A DNA stretch of 26,854 bases from an uncultured Prevotellaceae bacterium (GTDB lineage Bacteria; Bacteroidota; Bacteroidia; Bacteroidales; Muribaculaceae). Positions 21,268 to 26,854 of this stretch are shown here, piece by piece. The notes beneath the pieces are model-generated. The model was not told the DNA's origin and did no database searches. It worked only from the letters and a program-made list of their open reading frames with translations. The position numbers and the translations under genes were made by a program. Position 1 is the first letter of the stretch, and each line of letters starts with the position of its first letter. The stretch spans positions 1 to 26,854 of the forward strand of contig CAMYCE010000020.1 of NCBI GenBank assembly GCA_947254205.1, in the 5' to 3' direction.

Positions 21268-21657
21268 CTATTTATTCTTCTGCACCGGACGCACCGAGAA
21301 ACCACGTTCAAAAATGCCCCAATACCATTCATAGCGATATTTGCCAATATTCAAATTGTAGGCAAAGCCAAGGTCTTCGTGAATCTTCGAACTCCAATAC
21401 ACACCACTTTTCCCGGGCAAAATGAGATTCTCGCCAATATAAACTCCCGGAGTTGGCTGGAAGATTGATTTGCCGTTTTTCTTACTTGTGATTTCATAGC
21501 CAGTCACCGATTCGCCCTTCACAGTCCATTGCCAGTCGCAATTTTCAATCAACTCATTGATTTCAACGCGCTTGGCATCGTCGACTACAAGATACCAAAG
21601 TAGGTCTCCAGCTTTCATGGGAAAAAAAGCCATCGTGCAGATGCCCAATAGCAGCAT
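21268..21657 (-). CDS. Small secreted protein with a YWSS...FSVRPV-type domain
   Basis: A 129-residue protein whose core (ENCDWQWTVKGESVTGYEIT, KNGKSIFQPTPGVYIGENL, SGVYWSSKIHED and the final RGFSVRPVQ) is the pattern seen at the C-termini of many Bacteroidales and Fibrobacter surface proteins, related to the DUF1566-like fold. Function is unknown. Residues 1-17 are hydrophobic, like a signal peptide without its basic start. An ATG at 21679-21681 would give MTNKKH and stop; adding one base there would restore a proper signal peptide in frame, so the start may be frameshifted. It is 43 bp downstream of the LRR gene on the same strand and probably co-transcribed. Confidence 0.7.
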   Translation of the reverse strand: MLLLGICTMAFFPMKAGDLLWYLVVDDAKRVEINELIENCDWQWTVKGESVTGYEITSKKNGKSIFQPTPGVYIGENLILPGKSGVYWSSKIHEDLGFAYNLNIGKYRYEWYWGIFERGFSVRPVQKNK

Positions 21658-21700
21658 CTGTTTCAGTGTTTTTTGTTTGTCATAAACTTCTTTTTTATGG

Positions 21701-23530
21701 TTAATTATTTAGGTTATAAATCTTTCGGGTGCTACCATCACTCATTTTCACGATATTCACTCCGGGTTGCAATTGGGTGTGGCGATGCCCCATGATGTTG
21801 TAGATGGCCACAACCTCAAGAGCATCGTTGTGCAAAGCATTCACTGCCGAAGCACTGCCCTCATAGTCGTCCCATGTCATTTCATTGGGGTTGTAGCGCT
21901 TGGCAAGCCAACCTTTTGATTTGGCTGCATCAACTTGCACTGTGGTGCACACATTTTGCTCTTGAATATCTTCGGGAGTGTCGTCAAACACATAGAGCTT
22001 TCCTTTCTTGGTTTCATTGCTCCTGTCGCATAGCGAAGCAATCATGTTGTCCATGTTTTGTCCGTTAATGTTGTTTTTTGAGCAACCAAGAGTTTGGAGA
22101 GCAACATTTGCCGTCAAGTCGAGTACTTGCAAGGCATTGCTTGCACAAAACAGCGAAGCAAGTTTTTTGTTACCAGCAAGCGACAATGCCTTGAGTCCGT
22201 TGCCTTGGCAATAGAGATAGGTGAGCGAAGTGTTTTTGCTTAAATTCAAACCATTATCGTTGAAAGTATTGTTGGAGCAATCAAGCTCTTCGAGCTTTGT
22301 GCAATTTTCAAGTGAAATAGAGGTGAGCTTGTTGCTATGGCAATCAAGATATTTTAATTTTTGATTGGCGCTAAGGCTCAAATTGCTCAACTGATTGGAA
22401 TAGCAGTTCAAAAATTCCAATTGAGGATTTTTGGAAACATTGAGCTCTTGAATTGAGTTATAAGAGCAATTCAACTCTTTGAGCATGGCATTTTGGCTCA
22501 CATCAATGGTTGTCACCTTATTGTAGCCACAACCAAAGATGGTGACATCGCCTGTTATCGTGAGCGACTGCTTATTTAAGGTGTATTCGCTCAGTGTTTC
22601 GCCATACTCGGTGACTTTGCCTTTAAACGTTGCTCCATCGACCATGTAATCGCCATTGGCGGTGATGAGAAATTTAACAGTCTCGCCTGCATTCTTTGCT
22701 GTGGTGAGTTTGATGGTGCTGGGAGCTTCGGTGCCAGCATAATTCACCCATTCCATTTTCTCCATGTCAAATGTTTTGGGTTGCCAAAAGCGAGCCACAG
22801 CTTGCTCTACCTGCAACTTGGTGCACACATTCTTGTCGGGATTGCCCGGCTCGGTGTCGGCATAAATGTTCAAGTCGCCCATGATATTGTTGATTTGGGA
22901 GCGGTCGGTGAGCGAAGCAATCATGATGTCCATAGCCTCACCTTTCAACTCGTTTCTAAAACACGACACAAAATTGAGCATGGGCAAATTGCTAAAATCA
23001 AGGCTTTTGAGATCGTTGATAGAGCAATCAACCACATTGAGCGCATTGCTGTTTTGCGGTAATGTGAGCGACTTCATGTGGTTGCAAAAGCAGTTGAGCA
23101 CTTTCAATGAGCTATTCTTAGTAACATCAAGATGAGCAATCGTGTTATAGCCACAACTCAAATATTCAAGAGAGGTGTTTTGGCTCAAATTGAGCGTGTC
23201 GAGAGCATTCCACGAGCAGGTGAGCATTTGCAACGCTTTGTTTCCCGACACATCGAGCGAGTTGATGCCATTCTCTGAGCAATCGAGCATGGTCACATCT
23301 CCGGTGATAGTTACCGTAGAGGAGCTTAACTTGTAAATTAGCTCTTTTGGGTCGGCAGGAGTTGTCAATTCGGCACCATCTACCGCAACTTCACCCGCAG
23401 CCTTCATGCGCAATTTAATTTCTTGCCCGGGCTGCTTTGTTGTTTTCATCGTAATCACATTACTGCCATGTGCCATGATTGCACACAATAGCACAGCACA
23501 ACAATAGAAAGCAAATCTTTGTTTTTTCAT
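21701..23530 (-). CDS. Secreted two-module cysteine-type leucine-rich repeat protein
   Basis: A 609-residue protein. Residues 1-23 are a signal peptide (KKQRFAFYCCAVLLCAIMA). Two homologous modules follow (about 24-265 and 270-560). Each begins with a short beta domain containing ITGDVT, then about five to eight LRRs of the LxxLxCxxNxLxxLDLSxN type, and ends with a conserved MIASLxDRS...NVCT..QV cap. This Cys-containing LRR resembles Listeria InlJ. Residues 567-609 (VVAIYNIMGHRHTQLQPGVN, then IVKMSDGSTRKI) are the conserved tail found on many secreted Bacteroidales proteins and may serve sorting. It is probably a surface or exported binding protein. The small gene at 21268 follows it. Confidence 0.88.
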   Translation of the reverse strand: MKKQRFAFYCCAVLLCAIMAHGSNVITMKTTKQPGQEIKLRMKAAGEVAVDGAELTTPADPKELIYKLSSSTVTITGDVTMLDCSENGINSLDVSGNKALQMLTCSWNALDTLNLSQNTSLEYLSCGYNTIAHLDVTKNSSLKVLNCFCNHMKSLTLPQNSNALNVVDCSINDLKSLDFSNLPMLNFVSCFRNELKGEAMDIMIASLTDRSQINNIMGDLNIYADTEPGNPDKNVCTKLQVEQAVARFWQPKTFDMEKMEWVNYAGTEAPSTIKLTTAKNAGETVKFLITANGDYMVDGATFKGKVTEYGETLSEYTLNKQSLTITGDVTIFGCGYNKVTTIDVSQNAMLKELNCSYNSIQELNVSKNPQLEFLNCYSNQLSNLSLSANQKLKYLDCHSNKLTSISLENCTKLEELDCSNNTFNDNGLNLSKNTSLTYLYCQGNGLKALSLAGNKKLASLFCASNALQVLDLTANVALQTLGCSKNNINGQNMDNMIASLCDRSNETKKGKLYVFDDTPEDIQEQNVCTTVQVDAAKSKGWLAKRYNPNEMTWDDYEGSASAVNALHNDALEVVAIYNIMGHRHTQLQPGVNIVKMSDGSTRKIYNLNN

Positions 23531-23608
23531 TTTAGTATTAAGTTTTTAACACATCTTCTCCATCACAAGACAACAGAGAAAGACATAATATTAATTTTAA
23601 AAGCACCG

Positions 23609-23639
23609 CAAATATAACATATTACTCAAAAATAGACAA
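23609..23639 (-). promoter_or_regulatory. Promoter of the LRR gene
   Basis: On the minus strand TTGT (23639-23636), 19 bp, TATATTTG (23616-23609). Predicted start near 23602, leader about 70 nt. Confidence 0.7.
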
Positions 23640-23687
23640 CAATTCCTTTCCAATTTTCAGTCCATCCCCCCTCCCCCATAAAAGAAG

Positions 23688-23793
23688 ATTTTTCTAAGCC
23701 AAAAATAGTTTGGAACAGATTTTATGCTTTTTTCATAATAAAATGGCATATATTTAGTCATCTTTTGGGGCATAATTTTTGGCTTAGAAAAAT
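23688..23793. repeat. Perfect 19-bp inverted repeat bounding a 106-bp segment
   Basis: ATTTTTCTAAGCCAAAAAT at 23688-23706 is exactly inverted at 23775-23793; weaker symmetry continues several bases outward. The 68-bp interior has no ORF. It may be a small non-autonomous element (MITE-like) or a regulatory cruciform. The right arm contains the TTGG -33 box of the higA promoter. Confidence 0.85.
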
Positions 23794-23809
23794 TCTCCTC
23801 TTAAATTTG
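23779..23809 (+). promoter_or_regulatory. Promoter of the higA-like locus
   Basis: TTGG (23779-23782), 19 bp, TAAATTTG (23802-23809): an exact fit. Predicted start near 23816, at the edge of the palindrome at 23815. Confidence 0.8.
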
Positions 23810-23814
23810 CAGAT

Positions 23815-23834
23815 ATGTAATTTATAAATTACAT
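23815..23834. promoter_or_regulatory. 20-bp perfect palindrome, probable operator
   Basis: ATGTAATTTATAAATTACAT is fully self-complementary. It covers the predicted transcription start of the higA-like locus. Antitoxins of this type usually repress their own promoter through such sites. Confidence 0.65.
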
Positions 23835-23841
23835 TTGTTGT

Positions 23842-23949
23842 ATGAAATATAGGCAAGTTGTAACATATGATGGCTTATTTGATGATGGAAAATATCAAGA
23901 CATTGGATCAGATAAAGGAACAATATTACGGAACTGTTGGCACTCCTAA
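23842..23949 (+). pseudogene. Residual start of a deleted HigB/RelE-type toxin gene
   Basis: ATG 23842 opens a 35-codon frame MKYRQVVTYDGLFDD... that runs out of phase over the start of the antitoxin gene and stops at 23947-23949. The first 14 residues look like the start of Bacteroidota HigB-type toxins, which occupy about 100-115 residues directly upstream of this antitoxin type. The rest of the toxin is gone; a junction near 23878-23886 fits. The match rests on recall of the family's N-terminus. Confidence 0.5.
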
Positions 23950-24178
23950 ACGTGATGAGCTGGAGAGGGAGCTGGAATCGTTGCGTGTGGGATTAAAGAT
24001 AAGAGAAGCTCGTGAATCACTTAACATGACCCAGGAACAGCTGGCTAACAGGATTGACAAAAAACGCTCCTTTATATCCAAGATTGAAAGTAATGGCGAG
24101 AACATTACCTTAAAAACCCTTTTTGATGTGGTTGAGCGTGGCTTAGGTGGCAAGCTAAATATTGAAGTCTCCTTCTAA
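23885..24178 (+). CDS. HigA-like XRE-family antitoxin, orphaned
   Basis: A 97-residue DNA-binding protein. I start at ATG 23885 (MENIKTLDQIKEQYYG), the usual family start. The helix-turn-helix spans about residues 35-90: LKIREARESLNMTQEQLANR and IDKKRSFISKIESNGENITL, ending LFDVVERGLGGKLNIEVSF. Family members bind and neutralise a HigB/RelE-type mRNA interferase and repress the operon. Here no toxin gene remains on either side, so it may act only as a repressor, possibly of its own palindromic operator, or as an anti-addiction protein against related toxins. Confidence 0.85.
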   Translation: MENIKTLDQIKEQYYGTVGTPKRDELERELESLRVGLKIREARESLNMTQEQLANRIDKKRSFISKIESNGENITLKTLFDVVERGLGGKLNIEVSF

Positions 24179-24251
24179 TTATGGGAGATTTCCTTGCTAC
24201 CAGTTTCCTACTTAGTCTGAATCATCATAAATTTTGCATTTCTAATTGGGC

Positions 24252-24389
24252 ATGGAAGAGACTTGGAGAAGCATGTTGAATGACCAAAGCAAATATTCCA
24301 TCGTCGACCCATCAGCCCTGTTTTCGTCATTATCAACGGAACAAGATTATTTTGCCTTGGTTGAATATCTTAAGGCAAGGTACTGGTAA
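24252..24389 (+). CDS. Possible 45-residue protein
   Basis: ATG 24252 opens a 45-codon frame (METT-like start MEETWRSMLNDQSKYSIVDP, then SALFSSLSTEQDYFALVEYL and KARYW). The composition is balanced and looks coding. It begins two codons after an in-frame stop and lies between the higA-like and SDR genes. I do not recognise a family. It may be a real small gene or the end of a deleted one. Confidence 0.4.
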   Translation: MEETWRSMLNDQSKYSIVDPSALFSSLSTEQDYFALVEYLKARYW

Positions 24390-24417
24390 AAAAAAACGAT
24401 TTAAAATAAATAAAAAA

Positions 24418-25176
24418 ATGAAGAAGATAGTGTTTATTACTGGGGCAACGAGTGGCATTGGTCAGGCTTGTGCCCGAAAGTTTGCTGCCGAGGGCTATGA
24501 CTTGATTATCAATGGTCGCAACACAGGCAAACTAAAGGAAATGAAGGAAGAACTCAACCAAATGGGTGCCAACGTGTTGCCTCTTGCATTTGATGTGCGC
24601 AACCGAGAGGCAACCGCCCAAGCCATCGATTCGCTCGCTGAACCTTGGAACAAGATTGACGTGCTGGTCAACAATGCAGGTTTGGCACTCGGCCTCAACA
24701 AGGAGTATGAAGGTGACTTTGAAGATTGGGACACAATGATTGACACCAACATCAAAGGGCTGCTCAACGTGACCCGCTTTGTTGTGCCCGCCATGGTAGC
24801 GCGCAATCATGGCCACGTCATCAACATTGGCAGTGTGGCTGGTGATGCGGCCTATGCCAACGGCAACGTGTATTGTGCCACCAAAGCTGCCGTGAAAACA
24901 ATTACCGACGGCCTTCGCATCGACTTGGCACACACTGCAGTGCGTGTAACCAATGTGAAGCCCGGACTGGTGGAGACCAACTTCAGCCTTGTGCGATTTC
25001 ATGGCGACAAGAGCCGTGCCGAGAATGTTTACAAGGGCATTAAGCCCCTCACTGGTGACGACATCGCAGACGTTGTTGCCTATGCAGCCAATGCTCCCGA
25101 ACACGTTCAGATAGCCGAGGTGCTGGTGCTTGCCACCCATCAAGCCAACGGCAGCACCATTGTGCGTGAAAGTTAG
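24418..25176 (+). CDS. Short-chain dehydrogenase/reductase (YdfG-like)
   Basis: A 252-residue NAD(P)-dependent oxidoreductase, normal SDR length. I start at ATG 24418 because MKKIVFITGATSGIG gives the standard beginning; the open frame upstream is not protein-like. The cofactor loop TGATSGIG is at 8-15, NGR at the end of beta-2 suggests NADP preference, NNAG is at 85-88, and the catalytic residues are Ser139, Tyr152 and Lys156 (VYCATKAAVK). The overall pattern (VTRFVVPAMVARNHGHVINI, RVTNVKPGLVETNFS) resembles E. coli YdfG, which oxidises L-allo-threonine and 3-hydroxy acids. Substrate here is inferred only. It is monocistronic. Confidence 0.88.
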   Translation: MKKIVFITGATSGIGQACARKFAAEGYDLIINGRNTGKLKEMKEELNQMGANVLPLAFDVRNREATAQAIDSLAEPWNKIDVLVNNAGLALGLNKEYEGDFEDWDTMIDTNIKGLLNVTRFVVPAMVARNHGHVINIGSVAGDAAYANGNVYCATKAAVKTITDGLRIDLAHTAVRVTNVKPGLVETNFSLVRFHGDKSRAENVYKGIKPLTGDDIADVVAYAANAPEHVQIAEVLVLATHQANGSTIVRES

Positions 25177-25216
25177 CCACTTGCCACCACAAGAAACATT
25201 GAACAATCTCAACCCC

Positions 25217-25248
25217 AAGGGCCTACTCATCACGAGCCGGCCCTTTCT
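25217..25248 (+). terminator. Probable terminator of the SDR gene
   Basis: AAGGGCC (25217-25223) pairs with GGCCCTT (25239-25245), followed by TCTTG. The stem is GC-rich but the T run is short. Confidence 0.55.
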
Positions 25249-25292
25249 TGATAGTGACCTCAACCAACAGCCCAAGCCACCATGCATCATTA

Positions 25293-25312
25293 AACCCCAA
25301 TCGGTCATTAGG
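25293..25312 (+). repeat. Dispersed 20-bp repeat, copy 5
   Basis: AACCCCAATCGGTCATTAGG, followed by TTTCTTTG and, further on, a 20-base stretch (TTTTTGATTGATTTTGAGGG, about 25340-25359) also found with the same order beside the copy at 15328. Confidence 0.9.
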
Positions 25313-25362
25313 TTTCTTTGTTTTTGTTAAATAAAACAATTTTTGATTGATTTTGAGGGGGG

Positions 25363-25393
25363 TTGGAGAATTGGGAGGAATTGGCTAAATTTG
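25363..25393 (+). promoter_or_regulatory. Promoter of the HTH-methyltransferase gene
   Basis: TTGG (25363-25366), 19 bp, TAAATTTG (25386-25393). Predicted start near 25400, giving a leader of only about 20 nt. It directly abuts the extension of repeat copy 5. Confidence 0.75.
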
Positions 25394-25409
25394 TCAGGAA
25401 TGAACAAAA

Positions 25410-25424
25410 AACATGAGTCATGTT
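25410..25424. promoter_or_regulatory. Palindrome over the methyltransferase start codon, probable operator
   Basis: AACATGA, G, TCATGTT: perfect 7-bp arms around one base. It covers the start codon at 25420 and sits about 10-24 nt downstream of the predicted transcription start, where a bound HTH protein would block expression. Confidence 0.55.
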
Positions 25425-26805
25425 GTTTCCTGAACGATTGCGCCAGTTGCGCCGAGAGAGTGGATTGAAGCAAAAAGAAATTGCTAAATGCATTGGAGTG
25501 GATATTCCCATGTATAGTCGCTATGAGCATGGCGAACGTCGCCCCAAGCGCGAGCAAGTGATGAAACTTGCAAGGCTGTTTAAAACCAATTGCAATGAGC
25601 TGGTGGCCATGTGGCTTGCCCACACGGCAATGAACGAAATTGGCAACGACCCACTGGCTAACCAAGCCTTGATGCTACTGAACCATGAGCTGGGCAATGA
25701 CGACAAGGCAATGGGCACCGAAAGCTACACCAAGGTAGCCCCCAAAGAGAGTAAACCACTCCTCCCTATCGTGCCTCGCACACTTGTGCGAGAATTGGGC
25801 GACACGCCATTTCCCCAATATCACGAGGGCGATGCCCTCGAAGTGCTGAATCGAGTGGAAGATGATAGCGTGGACTGCGTGGTGACTTGCCCTCCCTACT
25901 GGAGCCTGCGCCGCTATGGCACCGATGGCATTGCAACCGACAACATCGAAGAGCATGTGGCACAAATTGTGGCTGTGATGGGGCAAGTGAAACGTGTGCT
26001 CAAGCCCTGCGGGTCGCTATGGCTCAACATGGGCGATGCCTATCACAACAAGGCCTTGCAGGGCTTGCCATGGCAAGTGGCACTAAGCATGATTAAGGAA
26101 CAAGGGTGGGTGATGCGCAACGATGTGGTGTGGGACAAGCAAAATAGCAGTTTTGACAGCTCGACCGACCACCTGCGCAATGTGCACGAATATGTGTTTC
26201 ACTTTGTGAAAAGCGATGATTTCTACTATAACGACGAGGAATTGCGCCTCTATTTCAACCACATGAACGAGCGTCGCAAAGGCGAGGGCAAAACCACATC
26301 GGGAGTGACGGGAGCACGCTATCGCAACAATATTGAGCAATCAACTGCCCTCACTGCACAAGAGAAAGAGCAGGCCCATGCCCGGCTCAACCAAGTGGTG
26401 GCAATGGTGAACAATGGCGAGATTCCTGATTTTCGCATGTTTTTGCGTGAAAATCAAGGACAAGTGCTCGACTCAAAGTCGGAAAAGGCAAAATCAATCA
26501 ACGAAAAAGGATTTTACTTTTTGCTCTACAACAAAAATGGCACCATGCCGGGTGACGTGTGGACTATCTTGCCCGAGAAAAGCAACATTGAGCGATATAA
26601 CGTGTTTCCCGAAGACTTGTGCCGGCTTGCTATCTTGGCAACCTGCCCCCATGGCGGGCTTGTGCTCGACCCCTATTGCGGCACAGGCACTACCTGCAAA
26701 GTGGCTTGCGAACTGCATCGCCAATCGATGGGCATCGACAAAAATGCTCAATACCTGCAAGAGGCACGCAATCGAGTGCAACAACAACCTTTGAGCCTGT
26801 TTTAA
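25420..26805 (+). CDS. XRE helix-turn-helix / DNA methyltransferase fusion
   Basis: A 461-residue protein. Residues 1-65 are a Cro/CI-type HTH (RLRQLRRESGLKQKEIAKCI, DIPMYSRYEHGERRPKREQV). The rest is a permuted amino-methyltransferase of the N4-cytosine/N6-adenine class: motif IV TCPPYW at 156-161 in DCVVTCPPYWSLRRYG, a long target-recognition region, then the SAM-binding motif LDPYCGTGTT at 416-425. TCPPYW resembles the TSPPYW of many m4C enzymes. No restriction endonuclease gene is visible upstream; downstream is outside the window. The HTH probably represses its own gene, as in some other HTH-bearing methyltransferases. The stop codon is overlapped by a dispersed repeat. Confidence 0.9.
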   Translation: MLFPERLRQLRRESGLKQKEIAKCIGVDIPMYSRYEHGERRPKREQVMKLARLFKTNCNELVAMWLAHTAMNEIGNDPLANQALMLLNHELGNDDKAMGTESYTKVAPKESKPLLPIVPRTLVRELGDTPFPQYHEGDALEVLNRVEDDSVDCVVTCPPYWSLRRYGTDGIATDNIEEHVAQIVAVMGQVKRVLKPCGSLWLNMGDAYHNKALQGLPWQVALSMIKEQGWVMRNDVVWDKQNSSFDSSTDHLRNVHEYVFHFVKSDDFYYNDEELRLYFNHMNERRKGEGKTTSGVTGARYRNNIEQSTALTAQEKEQAHARLNQVVAMVNNGEIPDFRMFLRENQGQVLDSKSEKAKSINEKGFYFLLYNKNGTMPGDVWTILPEKSNIERYNVFPEDLCRLAILATCPHGGLVLDPYCGTGTTCKVACELHRQSMGIDKNAQYLQEARNRVQQQPLSLF

Positions 26806-26854
26806 CCCCAATCGGTCATTAGGTCGCAATAAGAAAATATCTTAGGCTTTTCCT
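26804..26854 (+). repeat. Dispersed repeat, copy 6, with extension running off the window
   Basis: AACCCCAATCGGTCATTAGG (26804-26823) begins within the TAA stop codon (26803-26805) of the methyltransferase. The following TCGCAATAAGAAAATATCTT resembles CCGCATGAAGATAATATTTT after the copy at 15162, so the repeat unit is longer than 20 bp. Confidence 0.9.

Noticed and set aside
4355..26823. Dispersed repeats as a CRISPR array
   Set aside because: Copies are kilobases apart, in both orientations and without regular spacers; no cas gene is present.

Overview
This window is from a bacterium of the order Bacteroidales (Bacteroidota); I cannot fix the family. Three things point there. Promoters follow the Bacteroidota pattern TTGG-N19-TAnnTTTG, which fits exactly upstream of rpsF, the higA-like gene, the HTH-methyltransferase and the SNF2 gene, and nearly exactly (TTTG-N20) upstream of relA. 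Most genes lack a Shine-Dalgarno sequence. The gene content is also typical: DUF4301, VanZ-like, a cysteine-rich LRR protein with a Bacteroidales-type tail, and a long-form urocanase.

Positions 1-3055 are accessory DNA in decay. They hold an internally deleted IS30-family element with both terminal repeats, a DUF2958 gene followed by a 31-aa ORF, a possible small RNA unit with its own promoter, hairpins and terminator, a truncated WYL-type regulator, and a packed seven-tRNA array on the minus strand (Ser, Arg, Phe, Tyr, degenerate Asn, Glu, Thr). Several of these tRNAs have imperfect stems.

Positions 3056-11344 start with an unexplained stretch, a VanZ-like gene and a divergent small membrane protein gene. 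The histidine utilisation operon follows: ftcD (fused transferase-cyclodeaminase), hutU, hutH, hutI, ending in a strong terminator. HutH makes urocanate, HutU imidazolonepropionate, HutI formiminoglutamate. FtcD moves the formimino group to tetrahydrofolate, releasing glutamate and then ammonia.

Positions 11345-21241 are mostly core genome: a SWIM/SNF2 helicase with a 12-nt homopolymer in its leader, a RelA-type (p)ppGpp synthetase with a ruined hydrolase domain, DUF4301, an exported thioredoxin, and rpsF-rpsR-rplI. The rpsR and rplI genes carry strong Shine-Dalgarno sequences, unlike nearly everything else here.

Positions 21242-26854 hold a secreted two-module LRR protein with a small companion gene, a long inverted repeat that supplies the promoter of a higA-like antitoxin whose toxin has been deleted, an SDR oxidoreductase, and an XRE-HTH/DNA methyltransferase fusion with a palindrome over its start codon.

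A 20-bp dispersed repeat (AACCCCAATCGGTCATTAGG and variants) occurs six times, always outside gene bodies. Two copies overlap the stop codons of neighbouring genes and two form an inverted pair. With its longer homologous extensions, it is the most interesting unexplained structure in the window.
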